NCBI GenBank assembly: GCA_002305505.1
Contig: DBRC01000042.1
Location: 39,339-77,397 of the forward strand
Length of the DNA stretch: 38,059 nt
Direction of reading: 5' to 3'
Source: Prevotella sp. UBA1378
Lineage (GTDB): Bacteria; Bacteroidota; Bacteroidia; Bacteroidales; Bacteroidaceae
Shown here: piece by piece, positions 16,763-23,750 of the stretch
How positions within the stretch are numbered: position 1 is the stretch's first letter
How the letters are laid out: every line of letters begins with the position of its first letter
Translations under genes and position numbers: made by a program
The notes under the pieces: generated by a model
Databases searched by the model: none
What the model saw: only the letters and a program-made list of their open reading frames with translations
Told to the model about the DNA's origin: nothing

Positions 16763-17700
16763 TACTCGGCATACATACGGCGGCTCAGCGCCTCATGGGT
16801 ACGACGCATGTAAACATACATGACGGTTAAGACGACTATCTCGAACAAGGGGTAAACATAGGGTACATTCAGCAAGCAGGCTGCGAAGAGCGTGATGGCC
16901 CGCGAGTTGTGGGTCAGCAGGTTTGTGTATTTCATCAGCGGCAGCGAACCGCGGCGGAAACCGTCGCGCAACTGCCGCGGCATGTCCTCCGCATTGGGAT
17001 ATTTCTTCCGTATGGCCTTATAGAATACCTGGAAATCGGGAGTGAGATTCTCCTGGCGCTTGCAATACGCCGAATAGAAATAATAGAATTTGCGTTCCCA
17101 AAAGGCGCCCTTGGCTGGCAGCGCGTCGTAGATGGCGCGCTGGGTGGCGTAATCGTCGAGCTCGCTCCCCTGCTTCCCGAGCAAGAAGTAAAGGTGTATC
17201 TGGCGGTAATAGTCGGCCAGGGCGCATTGCTTCGAATGGCAGAACAGCCCGGCAACGGCACAGACTGCAAAGCCGAGCAGCCCCCATTGGGTATCGGTGA
17301 AGGGTATATCCTGCGGCCACAGGCGCAGCGATATGGCCACGTAGATGCAGAAGAACCATACATCGCTGGCAAAGCCGTCGAGCATACGGCCGATGAGTGT
17401 TTTCTGGCCGGTGATGCGGGCCATCTGCCCGTCGGTGGAGTCGCAGAAATTGGCGAGCAGCAGCAGCAGCACACCCGCCGCGTTATGCCACAGGTCCGTA
17501 AAATAGAACATATACCCGGCCAAGGCTCCCAGTACGATTCCGATAATCGTTACGACATTAGGGTGCACCCGCAGCTTTATCCACATCAAGGCAAACAGCA
17601 AGCCAACCGGGCGCGTGAAATACACGTCGAGCCACTCTTCCGTATCTTCCGACTTGAAAGACAGTCTTAGCAATTCGCCGAAACTTCTCTTTTCGTTCAT
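16753..17700 (-). CDS. CDP-alcohol phosphatidyltransferase family protein
   Basis: A 315-residue integral membrane enzyme expected to transfer a phosphatidyl or phospho-alcohol group from a CDP-activated donor. The family signature is at 87-113: D87STD90G91QMA94R95, eight residues, G104, RML, D108, then D113. In the canonical motif the last two Asp are separated by three residues; here there are four, with Ser112 at the expected position. About six hydrophobic segments are seen, and the long soluble insert (about 150-245) is unusual for the family. It follows the nucleotidyltransferase by 27 bp and overlaps the DUF5686 gene. Products could include phosphatidylinositol phosphate or another headgroup lipid; this is inference from the pairing. 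Confidence 0.85.
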   Translation of the reverse strand: MNEKRSFGELLRLSFKSEDTEEWLDVYFTRPVGLLFALMWIKLRVHPNVVTIIGIVLGALAGYMFYFTDLWHNAAGVLLLLLANFCDSTDGQMARITGQKTLIGRMLDGFASDVWFFCIYVAISLRLWPQDIPFTDTQWGLLGFAVCAVAGLFCHSKQCALADYYRQIHLYFLLGKQGSELDDYATQRAIYDALPAKGAFWERKFYYFYSAYCKRQENLTPDFQVFYKAIRKKYPNAEDMPRQLRDGFRRGSLPLMKYTNLLTHNSRAITLFAACLLNVPYVYPLFEIVVLTVMYVYMRRTHEALSRRMYAEYCG

Positions 17701-17727
17701 ATTCCGATTTTCCTCCCGTCCTAAATA

Positions 17728-18438
17728 TTAAACCTTTAAAAACTCTTCTGCCTTTACTATGTCTCCCGCATGGTCGACATCAAGCACTTTATTGAAAGCA
17801 TAGGCCTTCAAGCGCCGCCCGTCGCGCACCAGTCCGCGCTGGAAGTTGCGCATGCGGTGCTCTGAGCGGGCGATGCAGTTGTCCAGCGTATAAATGGCAT
17901 TGGGGTGCAAGCCGTAGATGCCGGCAGAAACATACTTGCAGTTTTCCTGCGCGTCGTGGAAACCGATGATATTCATGTCGCCGTCGGTCTGCACGTAAAG
18001 CGGCCGTTCGTCGTCTACATAGCCGGTTACGCCCATCAGCCCGTCGCCGCCCCACTCCTTAAAAGCCTTGATGTAGGCCGCGAATTCGTCTTCACGGAAG
18101 ATGGTGTCGACCGTTGTCATACAAAAAGGCTCATCGGAAAGATAACGGCTGATTTCGAAGAAGCTATGCATCGAACTCGGCGTACTCTTTACGATGAACC
18201 TCAATGGCACGCGGCAACCCTTCAAGCCGTCGCGCTGCAGCCCTGCCAGATGCTGGCTGACACGGGCCGTACGGTCGTTACAGATTACGACTATCTCCTC
18301 GGCACCGTTCGCCATGAATATGCGGATTAACCTGTCAATCAATTTTTCACCGCCTACTTCCACCAGCGGTTTCGGCATTATTATCCCTTCAGCTGCCAGC
18401 CTGCTTCCTTCGCCGGCCGCAATGATTGCGTACTTCAT
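17728..18438 (-). CDS. sugar-nucleotidyltransferase-like (NTP transferase) protein
   Basis: A 236-residue cytoplasmic enzyme of the GT-A-fold nucleotidyltransferase superfamily. The N-terminal AAGEGSRL loop binds the NTP, PKPLVEVGG follows at 23-31 with the catalytic Lys, TTVDTIF supplies the metal-binding Asp, and the C-terminus KVLDVDHAGDIVKAEEFL matches the closing motif of the superfamily. The length suits a simple transferase without an acyltransferase domain. Directly upstream of a CDP-alcohol phosphatidyltransferase, it may make the CDP- or NDP-activated alcohol or sugar used there. It could equally activate an ordinary hexose phosphate. Confidence 0.85.
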   Translation of the reverse strand: MKYAIIAAGEGSRLAAEGIIMPKPLVEVGGEKLIDRLIRIFMANGAEEIVVICNDRTARVSQHLAGLQRDGLKGCRVPLRFIVKSTPSSMHSFFEISRYLSDEPFCMTTVDTIFREDEFAAYIKAFKEWGGDGLMGVTGYVDDERPLYVQTDGDMNIIGFHDAQENCKYVSAGIYGLHPNAIYTLDNCIARSEHRMRNFQRGLVRDGRRLKAYAFNKVLDVDHAGDIVKAEEFLKV

Positions 18439-18464
18439 CTGTTCGTCATTGATCTATGTGCAGG

Positions 18465-18496
18465 CAAAATTACACATTATCCATGAGAACAGGAAA
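18465..18496 (-). promoter_or_regulatory. promoter of the nucleotidyltransferase operon
   Basis: The minus strand has TAATTTTG (18465-18472, matching TAnnTTTG) and TTTC (18493-18496) 20 bp upstream, three of four bases of the -33 TTTG. The -7 element is 26 bp before the start codon. Confidence 0.55.
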
Positions 18497-18511
18497 GGTT
18501 TTGTTTATTTT

Positions 18512-19270
18512 TTATCTTCCGACCCTCAATTTCCCCGTATCGTAGCTGCCGCTCCCCAGCGAGTTCTTCGTCAGCGTTTTCAAGGTGCCCGACAATTTGA
18601 TGTCGCCGCTGCCCTTGAGGTCGCAGCCGGCTGTGCCGCAGCCGGTGAAGTTCACCTCTATGTCGCCGCTGCCTTTCAGTTGTATGGAGGTTTTATCCAC
18701 GTTCTTCTGGTTCACTGTCATATCGCCGCTGCCCACGAGCGAGAGCCTGGAGCCTACGGCTTCCACCTTTTTAATGTCCAGGTCGCCGCTGCCCACCAGT
18801 TCCACGTCGATGTTATCGCAGATAATATCGGCGAACTCCATGTCGCCGCTCCCCTTCAGCTGTATGCTCAGGTTGTCGGTATCAAGGTGCCCACTGCACT
18901 TGAAGTCGCCCGAGCCTACCAGTGTGGCTGCAATCAGGTCGGGTGAGGTAACGTACACCTTCACATCGTCGGCATTCCTCACCGACCCCAGCCGGAGGAT
19001 ACTGCTACGGGCTTCTTTCAGCCACACTTTCAGTTCCGTGCCTTTCACCTCCGTTTTCACCTCGCCCATCAGTTTCCCCGGTGCTACCACACGCACACTG
19101 AAGTTTTTACCTTGGCTATAATAAACGGTGGGGGAGCCGATAAGGGTCACAGCCTTGAATCCCTTTACATTACGGGTCTGCTCTATCATTTTCCCTGATT
19201 TCGCATCACTCCCGGTTGCGCATGCTGTCATAGCAACAACGGCAAGCATCAATAAAATAATCTTTTTCAT
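18512..19270 (-). CDS. DUF2807 head-GIN domain lipoprotein
   Basis: A 252-residue lipoprotein with a leader ending at AMTACA (Cys17). The DUF2807 (putative autotransporter adhesin, head GIN) domain covers about 30-245. GSGD turns recur near residues 119, 140, 160, 180, 200 and 220, an almost exact 20-residue rung repeat, as in a right-handed beta-helix. The coding DNA shows the same 60-bp period (GTCGCCGCT on the plus strand at 18602, 18662, 18782 and 18842, ATCGCCGCT at 18722). The family is common in Bacteroidetes and its role is not established. The gene starts 91 bp downstream of the HAD gene. Confidence 0.88.
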   Translation of the reverse strand: MKKIILLMLAVVAMTACATGSDAKSGKMIEQTRNVKGFKAVTLIGSPTVYYSQGKNFSVRVVAPGKLMGEVKTEVKGTELKVWLKEARSSILRLGSVRNADDVKVYVTSPDLIAATLVGSGDFKCSGHLDTDNLSIQLKGSGDMEFADIICDNIDVELVGSGDLDIKKVEAVGSRLSLVGSGDMTVNQKNVDKTSIQLKGSGDIEVNFTGCGTAGCDLKGSGDIKLSGTLKTLTKNSLGSGSYDTGKLRVGR

Positions 19271-19361
19271 AATCCTTTTCTGTTAGCTTTATGCTGGTTA
19301 GACGCAAACACCAATCAAAAAGTTGCAAGAAAAAGCACTGATGCCTATTTTTAACAAAATC

Positions 19362-20060
19362 CTACTGAAGCAGCTCTGCCACGTCGGTAATCACCCGGTG
19401 GGCAGCGTGCTCGTCGGCAGGGCTGTCGGTCCAGCCTTCGCCCTTCAGCCATGCCGTGCGGCAACCGGCCTTGCGGGCCGGCAGGATGTCCTTGTCGATG
19501 CTGTCGCCCACCACGAGCACCTCGGAGGCCGGCAGCTGCAGCGCGGCGACGCCGAGTTCGAAGATGCGGGGGTCGGGTTTGCGCACGCCTACAACGGCCG
19601 ACTCTACCACCTGCTGAAAGAAGCCCGAGAGGCCGAACTCATCCAATACCACGCCGATATTGCCATAGAAGTTGCTTACCAGCACCATCGGATAGCGGCC
19701 GTACAGCTGCTCCAGCACGCTGCGGCTGTGAGCCGTATGTGCTTGGGCTTGCCGGTATACGTCGTCGAGGAGAACGCCATGATACGGGACAATCGACGGC
19801 AGCATGCCTCCGCCTACCAGATATTCCAGTTCGATGCGCAGCTTGGCAGCGAGGGTCTGGCGGAAGGTATAGCTGCTCTGGATGATGGGCTGCTTGCCGA
19901 GCGTGCGCTCGGCATGTACGTAGGCGTCGCGAAACTGCTGCCCGGTTACGGGCACTTGTGCCCGCTCATAGGCATGCCACAACACCTTACCCCAATGGCA
20001 GCCTCCCGAATCGAGCGTGCCGCCATAGTCGAAAATGATTCCTTTAATGTTACTGTCCAT
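19362..20060 (-). CDS. HAD-family phosphatase-like hydrolase
   Basis: A 232-residue HAD protein. Motif I is FDYGGTLD, with the nucleophile Asp11, but the usual second Asp (DxD) is a Gly (Gly13). Motif II is VLVSNF, motif III the Lys in GVRKPDPRIF, and motif IV VVGDSIDKD. An alpha-helical cap lies between about 18 and 105. Loss of the second Asp is tolerated in some HAD subgroups but usually changes acid/base catalysis, so activity may be slow or specialised. It follows the ATP-grasp gene by 26 bp and probably shares its promoter. Confidence 0.87.
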   Translation of the reverse strand: MDSNIKGIIFDYGGTLDSGGCHWGKVLWHAYERAQVPVTGQQFRDAYVHAERTLGKQPIIQSSYTFRQTLAAKLRIELEYLVGGGMLPSIVPYHGVLLDDVYRQAQAHTAHSRSVLEQLYGRYPMVLVSNFYGNIGVVLDEFGLSGFFQQVVESAVVGVRKPDPRIFELGVAALQLPASEVLVVGDSIDKDILPARKAGCRTAWLKGEGWTDSPADEHAAHRVITDVAELLQ

Positions 20061-20086
20061 GGACGTTGGTTCTATTATTTACGTTT

Positions 20087-20893
20087 TTAGGTTTGCATCC
20101 GCTTTATGATAACGGCCGCAATGGCTTCGGCCGCTGCGTCGCGACAGCGCGAAAAACTGGGCCAGTCGTTGAAGTCGACCAAGGCAAACGTGCCGTCGGC
20201 CCGCACGATGCAGTCGCCGCCGTAGACGCTGGTGGCCGTGAGCCGGGCGGCATGCTCCGCCGCTGCTTGCAGCGCGGCCCCGTCGTAGGCGTAATGGTGG
20301 GGGCGGCCGTTGCGCTGCTCGTCGCCAAACTTCGATTGCCCGTCGTCGCCGGGATAGAAACAGCGGAAGAAGCCGGTGCCTTCTACGCCGTAAAACTTTA
20401 TCAGGTCGCCGGCCACATGGGCACGCACGTCTACCGACGCAGCCCCGTGCCCGAGCATCGCCGCCCTTGCCTGCACGGCCGAAGGCCAGTCGGGCACGAA
20501 CAGTACGTCGGCCTGGGTTTCGGCCGGCATGTCGCCGCGCTTCACCCAATAGCCGTCACCGCCCTGCGCAGGAGCCACGGGCACGCCGTGCGCCTCGAGC
20601 AGCTGCATCTGGTCGTAGCGCCGGCAGCAGAGGGATATGCCCCGGGCGCTGTTTATCACAGGGCACCCCTGCCGTTCGCGCTCTTCGAGCCACGCCAGCG
20701 TCTCATGGCAGCGTGCCATCGTAACATATACGTCGGCCTCGCCGGCCTGCGCCTCGCTCTCGATGCGGACATCGGCATAGCCTGCCGCTTGCAACCGGCA
20801 ACATACCGCCTGCAATATCGCCCGGTCTTTATCTACCGAGTTAGGCGAAAACCGCTCCGCCCGGCTGATGGCCAATATTCGTTTACCCGTCAT
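20087..20893 (-). CDS. ATP-grasp-like protein of unknown substrate
   Basis: A 268-residue cytoplasmic protein. The C-terminal half resembles the ATP-grasp fold: YWVKRGD (ATP-binding Lys, about 130-136), a central DVRAHVAGDLIKFYGV strand pair, and GGDCIVRADGTFALVDFNDWPSF, whose D-x-N-x-x-P spacing gives the metal-binding Asp and Asn. The N-terminal part looks like a small Rossmann-type pre-ATP-grasp domain. Members ligate a carboxylate to an amine, or phosphorylate a substrate as in inositol-phosphate kinases. The substrate here is unknown. It is the first gene of an operon with the HAD hydrolase, a kinase/ligase plus phosphatase pairing that may act on one metabolite. Confidence 0.75.
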   Translation of the reverse strand: MTGKRILAISRAERFSPNSVDKDRAILQAVCCRLQAAGYADVRIESEAQAGEADVYVTMARCHETLAWLEERERQGCPVINSARGISLCCRRYDQMQLLEAHGVPVAPAQGGDGYWVKRGDMPAETQADVLFVPDWPSAVQARAAMLGHGAASVDVRAHVAGDLIKFYGVEGTGFFRCFYPGDDGQSKFGDEQRNGRPHHYAYDGAALQAAAEHAARLTATSVYGGDCIVRADGTFALVDFNDWPSFSRCRDAAAEAIAAVIIKRMQT

Positions 20894-20917
20894 TATCTAA
20901 TTTGCTTCCGCTGCCTG

Positions 20918-20949
20918 CAAAGGTAGATATTTTTACTTAATCTACCAAA
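20918..20949 (-). promoter_or_regulatory. promoter of the ATP-grasp/HAD operon
   Basis: On the minus strand, TTTG (20946-20949) and TACCTTTG (20918-20925) are separated by exactly 20 bp, a full match to the Bacteroides consensus. The -7 element is 24 bp before the start codon. Confidence 0.82.
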
Positions 20950-21065
20950 CGGATGAACAAATTAACGGGATAACAGTGACAACTTTATTCTGAATTAGGG
21001 AATAATCTTGTCAACCAAAAAGCAACTTAACAACAAAAGCCGTCAACTACCCCCAGTACATAACA

Positions 21066-21095
21066 CAGTATCAAACCCTAATCCATAATCCCTAT
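21066..21095. repeat. dispersed CAGTATCAA/AATCC element, copy 1
   Basis: CAGTATCAA is followed by two AATCC heptamer-type units. The 30 bp match 35790-35819 at 26 of 30 positions by eye. It lies in the 372-bp gap between the histidine kinase and the ATP-grasp gene, next to the 22-bp palindrome array. The rest of the gap, apart from the promoter, shows nothing recognisable. Confidence 0.6.
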
Positions 21096-21123
21096 CGCTT
21101 CTACGGCACATAGCCCCGTTTTG

Positions 21124-21206
21124 TTACCACGTAGCGGTAACGGTTTTACCGCGTGCTGGTAATGATGTTACCACATAGCGGTAATGGTATTACCAAGCAC
21201 TGGTAA
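21124..21206. repeat. tandem array of four 22-bp palindromic units
   Basis: TTACC-N7-GGTAA occurs at 21124-21140, 21146-21162, 21168-21184 and 21190-21206, an exact 22-bp period with 5-bp spacers. All eight arms are invariant while the 7-nt centres differ. Units 1 and 3 are nearly identical (centres ACGTAGC and ACATAGC); units 2 and 4 differ (GCGTGCT and AAGCACT). Conserved arms, variable centres and a two-turn period suggest a cooperative protein-binding array or a row of small hairpins. It lies 60 bp downstream of the histidine kinase stop. Confidence 0.85.
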
Positions 21207-21265
21207 AACAAGCGTTAAACTACAGACGAATCCGTACAAGATGCTTGTAGGATTACACTGCAACA

Positions 21266-22528
21266 TCATCTGTCTACCGGCAGCTCTACCCAGAACGTGG
21301 AACCGACGCCTACTTCCGAGTCGACACCGACTGTTCCGCCAAGGCTGTAGGCAAGCGACCGGCAGATGCTAAGGCCAAGACCGGTACCTTGGGCAAACTC
21401 GTCGAGCTTTACGAAACGCTCAAAGATATGCCCGCGCTCATCCTTCTGTATGCCCTTGCCCGTATCGCGCACCCATATACGCAGCTTTCCGTCGGTTTCT
21501 TGCTCGCTGCCGAGCGTGATGCTGCCTTTCTCCGTGAACTTTACGGCATTGCTCATGAAGTGCGCCAGGATGTCGGACAGGCGGCTGCGGTCGGTTTTCA
21601 AGGCAACAAACCCACCGGCTGTATGGGCCGAAATCACCAAATCGGCGTTGGTATTGGCTGCAGCATATTTAGAAGCCAGCTCGCTTAACAACTGGTTTAA
21701 ATCAAACTCGGTAATGGTAAGCTCGGCATTGCCGGCCTCTATCTTCGACATACTCACTATATCGTCGAAGATACGGAGCAGCTTGGCATTGCTATCGCGG
21801 ATGATGCCCACGAGCTTGGCGCGCTCTTCCTCGTTCTGCGCCATGGGCAGGATGTCGGAGAAACCGACAATGGCGTTGAGCGGCGTGCGCACCTCGTGGC
21901 TGATATTGGCAAGGAAAGCCGTCTTGAGCCTGTCGCTCTCCTCGGCCTTGTTGCGGGCAAGTATGAGCTCGAGCTCCTTCTGCTCGTCGATACGCATTGA
22001 CGTGCCGATCACCGTAAGCGGCTTGCCGTCGGCATCGCGCTCGGCCACCGTGGCATAGTCTTCACACCAGTACATCTTGTCGCTATGGGATACATGCATC
22101 TGGTATTGCAGATGCATGTTGTCTACACGCCCGCTGCAAATATCGTCGAACGCCTGAAGCACGCGCTTGGCGTCCCACGGGGCAATGACATCGCCCAACT
22201 TGCTTATGGGCGTGCCCGGCATAGGGATGTAGTTATCGAGCGTGGTGCGGAAGTCGCTGCCCAGGGTGATGAGCCTCTCGCGGGCGTCAATGCGCCACGT
22301 GGCAAGCTTCATCGCCTTGAGCACCAGCTCGTGTTCGATGTCATGGCGCTTCAGGCTGTCCAGCAACCGCAGCTCGGCCTTCAGCCTGCGGTGCCTGCGG
22401 ATTTGCACGACGAGCGAGATGAGGCCCGTTATCACAAACAGGATGCCGAAGACCCAGATAAGGATATCAACGCGTATTTTGGAAAGCCCTACATGGATAT
22501 AAAGAAAACTTGCTAAAACCTCTGACAT
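21266..22528 (-). CDS. membrane-anchored sensor histidine kinase with PAS-like domain
   Basis: A 420-residue kinase. One transmembrane helix (about 20-42) near the N-terminus leaves almost no periplasmic part, so sensing is probably cytoplasmic or within the membrane. A PAS-like domain (about 68-180) is followed by HisKA with the phospho-accepting His211 in FLANISHEVRTPLNA, and HATPase_c with the N-box Asn327 (SNAVKF), DTGKG (355-359) and GTGLGLSI (381-388). There is no receiver or DNA-binding domain, so it needs a separate response regulator, and none adjoins it. The window's LuxR-type regulator is a possible but unproven partner. Confidence 0.92.
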   Translation of the reverse strand: MSEVLASFLYIHVGLSKIRVDILIWVFGILFVITGLISLVVQIRRHRRLKAELRLLDSLKRHDIEHELVLKAMKLATWRIDARERLITLGSDFRTTLDNYIPMPGTPISKLGDVIAPWDAKRVLQAFDDICSGRVDNMHLQYQMHVSHSDKMYWCEDYATVAERDADGKPLTVIGTSMRIDEQKELELILARNKAEESDRLKTAFLANISHEVRTPLNAIVGFSDILPMAQNEEERAKLVGIIRDSNAKLLRIFDDIVSMSKIEAGNAELTITEFDLNQLLSELASKYAAANTNADLVISAHTAGGFVALKTDRSRLSDILAHFMSNAVKFTEKGSITLGSEQETDGKLRIWVRDTGKGIQKDERGHIFERFVKLDEFAQGTGLGLSICRSLAYSLGGTVGVDSEVGVGSTFWVELPVDR

Positions 22529-22563
22529 ACAATACTATAATTTCAACCAACCATGCGCAGGAC

Positions 22564-22590
22564 CGGGCTTTGCCCGACTGTGCCGCGGCA
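22564..22590 (-). promoter_or_regulatory. two GC-rich hairpins in the kinase leader
   Basis: CGGGC-TTT-GCCCG (22564-22576) and the perfect palindrome TGCCGCGGCA (22581-22590) lie within the predicted untranslated leader of the histidine kinase mRNA. They could influence translation or RNA stability; no known riboswitch is recognised. Confidence 0.35.
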
Positions 22591-22628
22591 GGAAAAGACA
22601 CATGAAGTACACTTTGAATAACCAGGGG

Positions 22629-22659
22629 CAAATATACATCTTTTTTTCGGAATAATAAA
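22629..22659 (-). promoter_or_regulatory. candidate promoter of the histidine kinase gene
   Basis: The minus strand has TATATTTG (22629-22636), matching TAnnTTTG, with TTTA (22656-22659) 19 bp upstream as an imperfect -33 element. It implies a leader of about 95 nt. Confidence 0.5.
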
Positions 22660-22787
22660 AGATTTCGACAGTTATTTTCATTTCCTGCCCATTTTGCCGC
22701 CCCACGGCCTCCTGCACCCGCTTTACGGGCCAGGCGATACGGCGAGAGGGGCCGTGGCCCGGGAATGTAAATAAAATCGGCTTTTTA

Positions 22788-22819
22788 TTTGGTATTTCGC
22801 GCGATTTACAGTATCTTTG
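22788..22819 (+). promoter_or_regulatory. promoter of the cysE operon
   Basis: TTTG (22788-22791) and TATCTTTG (22812-22819) are 20 bp apart, a complete consensus match, 28 bp before the serine acetyltransferase start. The 22529-22847 gap otherwise holds the divergent kinase promoter and an 8-bp inverted repeat (CCACGGCC near 22703, GGCCGTGG near 22752), with no gene I would support. Confidence 0.8.
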
Positions 22820-22847
22820 CAGCGCAAATATTGATACATCACAATAG

Positions 22848-23741
22848 ATGAGTACGCATAATTTCACTCATATACTGACCCGGACAGTCGACAAGCTGTC
22901 AGAGCCGGAATCACTGAAAGGACTATTTCACCAGCACCGCGACGGTAATCCGCTACCGTCGAGCAAAACCTTAGAGGAAATTATCGAGTTGTCGCGTGCC
23001 ATTCTCTTCCCCGGATATTTCGGAAGGCCATCCATCAACACCCATACCATCCGCTACCACATCGGCGTAAGCATCGAGCAACTGTTCAAACTGCTGAGCG
23101 ACCAGATACTGGCCGGGCTGTGCTTCTCGTGCACGGGGAAAGGAGGCCACAACGGGTGCGAGCCCTGCCGGCTAAGGGCAAAGCAGATAGCAGCAGAGCT
23201 GACGGCCCGGCTGCCGGAGATAAGGCGCACACTAGCAACGGACGTGACGGCCGCCTACGACGGCGACCCGGCTGCACAGAACGTGGGCGAGGTCATCTCG
23301 TGCTACCCCGCCATCAAGGCGCTCACCAACTACCGCATCGCACACGAACTGCTGGAACTGGGCGTACCGCTCATCCCGCGCATCATCACCGAGATGGCCC
23401 ACTCGGAAACAGGCATCGACATACATCCCGCCGCCACCATCGGCCACCATTTCGCCATCGACCACGGCACGGGCGTGGTAATCGGCGCCACATGCGTCAT
23501 CGGCAACCACGTAAAACTGTATCAAGGCGTAACGTTGGGGGCAAAGAGCTTCCCGCTCGACACCGAGGGCAACCCGATAAAGGGGATTGCACGCCACCCG
23601 ATACTGGAAGACAACGTGGTGGTTTATTCCAACGCCACCGTCCTCGGCCGCATCACCATCGGCAAAGGCTCGGTAATAGGCGCGAATATATGGGTGACGG
23701 AGGACATGGAACCAAACAGCAAGAAATACAAGAAAGAATAA
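22848..23741 (+). CDS. cysE: serine O-acetyltransferase
   Basis: A 297-residue cytoplasmic enzyme making O-acetyl-L-serine from serine and acetyl-CoA, the first step of cysteine synthesis. The helical N-terminal domain is followed by a left-handed beta-helix of hexapeptide repeats (about 185-290). It contains DIHPAATIGHHFAIDHGTG with the catalytic His pair region, VIGNHVKLYQGVTLGAKS, and RHPILEDNVVVYSNATVLG. The N-terminal extension is long, as in Bacteroidetes EpsC/SAT proteins. The C-terminus, which mediates feedback inhibition and cysteine-synthase binding in other species, ends in basic residues (KKYKKE) rather than the usual Ile. It has its own consensus promoter and lies 9 bp upstream of the rRNA methyltransferase. 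Confidence 0.92.
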   Translation: MSTHNFTHILTRTVDKLSEPESLKGLFHQHRDGNPLPSSKTLEEIIELSRAILFPGYFGRPSINTHTIRYHIGVSIEQLFKLLSDQILAGLCFSCTGKGGHNGCEPCRLRAKQIAAELTARLPEIRRTLATDVTAAYDGDPAAQNVGEVISCYPAIKALTNYRIAHELLELGVPLIPRIITEMAHSETGIDIHPAATIGHHFAIDHGTGVVIGATCVIGNHVKLYQGVTLGAKSFPLDTEGNPIKGIARHPILEDNVVVYSNATVLGRITIGKGSVIGANIWVTEDMEPNSKKYKKE

Positions 23742-23750
23742 CTCACAATA

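Noticed and set aside
14852..16813. 653-residue plus-strand ORF
   Set aside because: It is long but antisense to DUF5686, which has a signal peptide, a barrel C-terminus and operon context; the antisense protein shows no domain.
21124..21206. CRISPR array
   Set aside because: Repeat units are 17 bp with 5-bp gaps, there are no spacers of 25-40 bp and no cas genes; the units are palindromes.
22700..22760. riboswitch before cysE
   Set aside because: The 8-bp inverted repeat lies upstream of the cysE promoter, so it is not in the cysE mRNA; no known aptamer pattern is seen.
22535..22867. 110-residue minus-strand ORF between the kinase and cysE
   Set aside because: It would cover both divergent promoters, including the cysE -33 and -7 boxes, and its sequence looks random.
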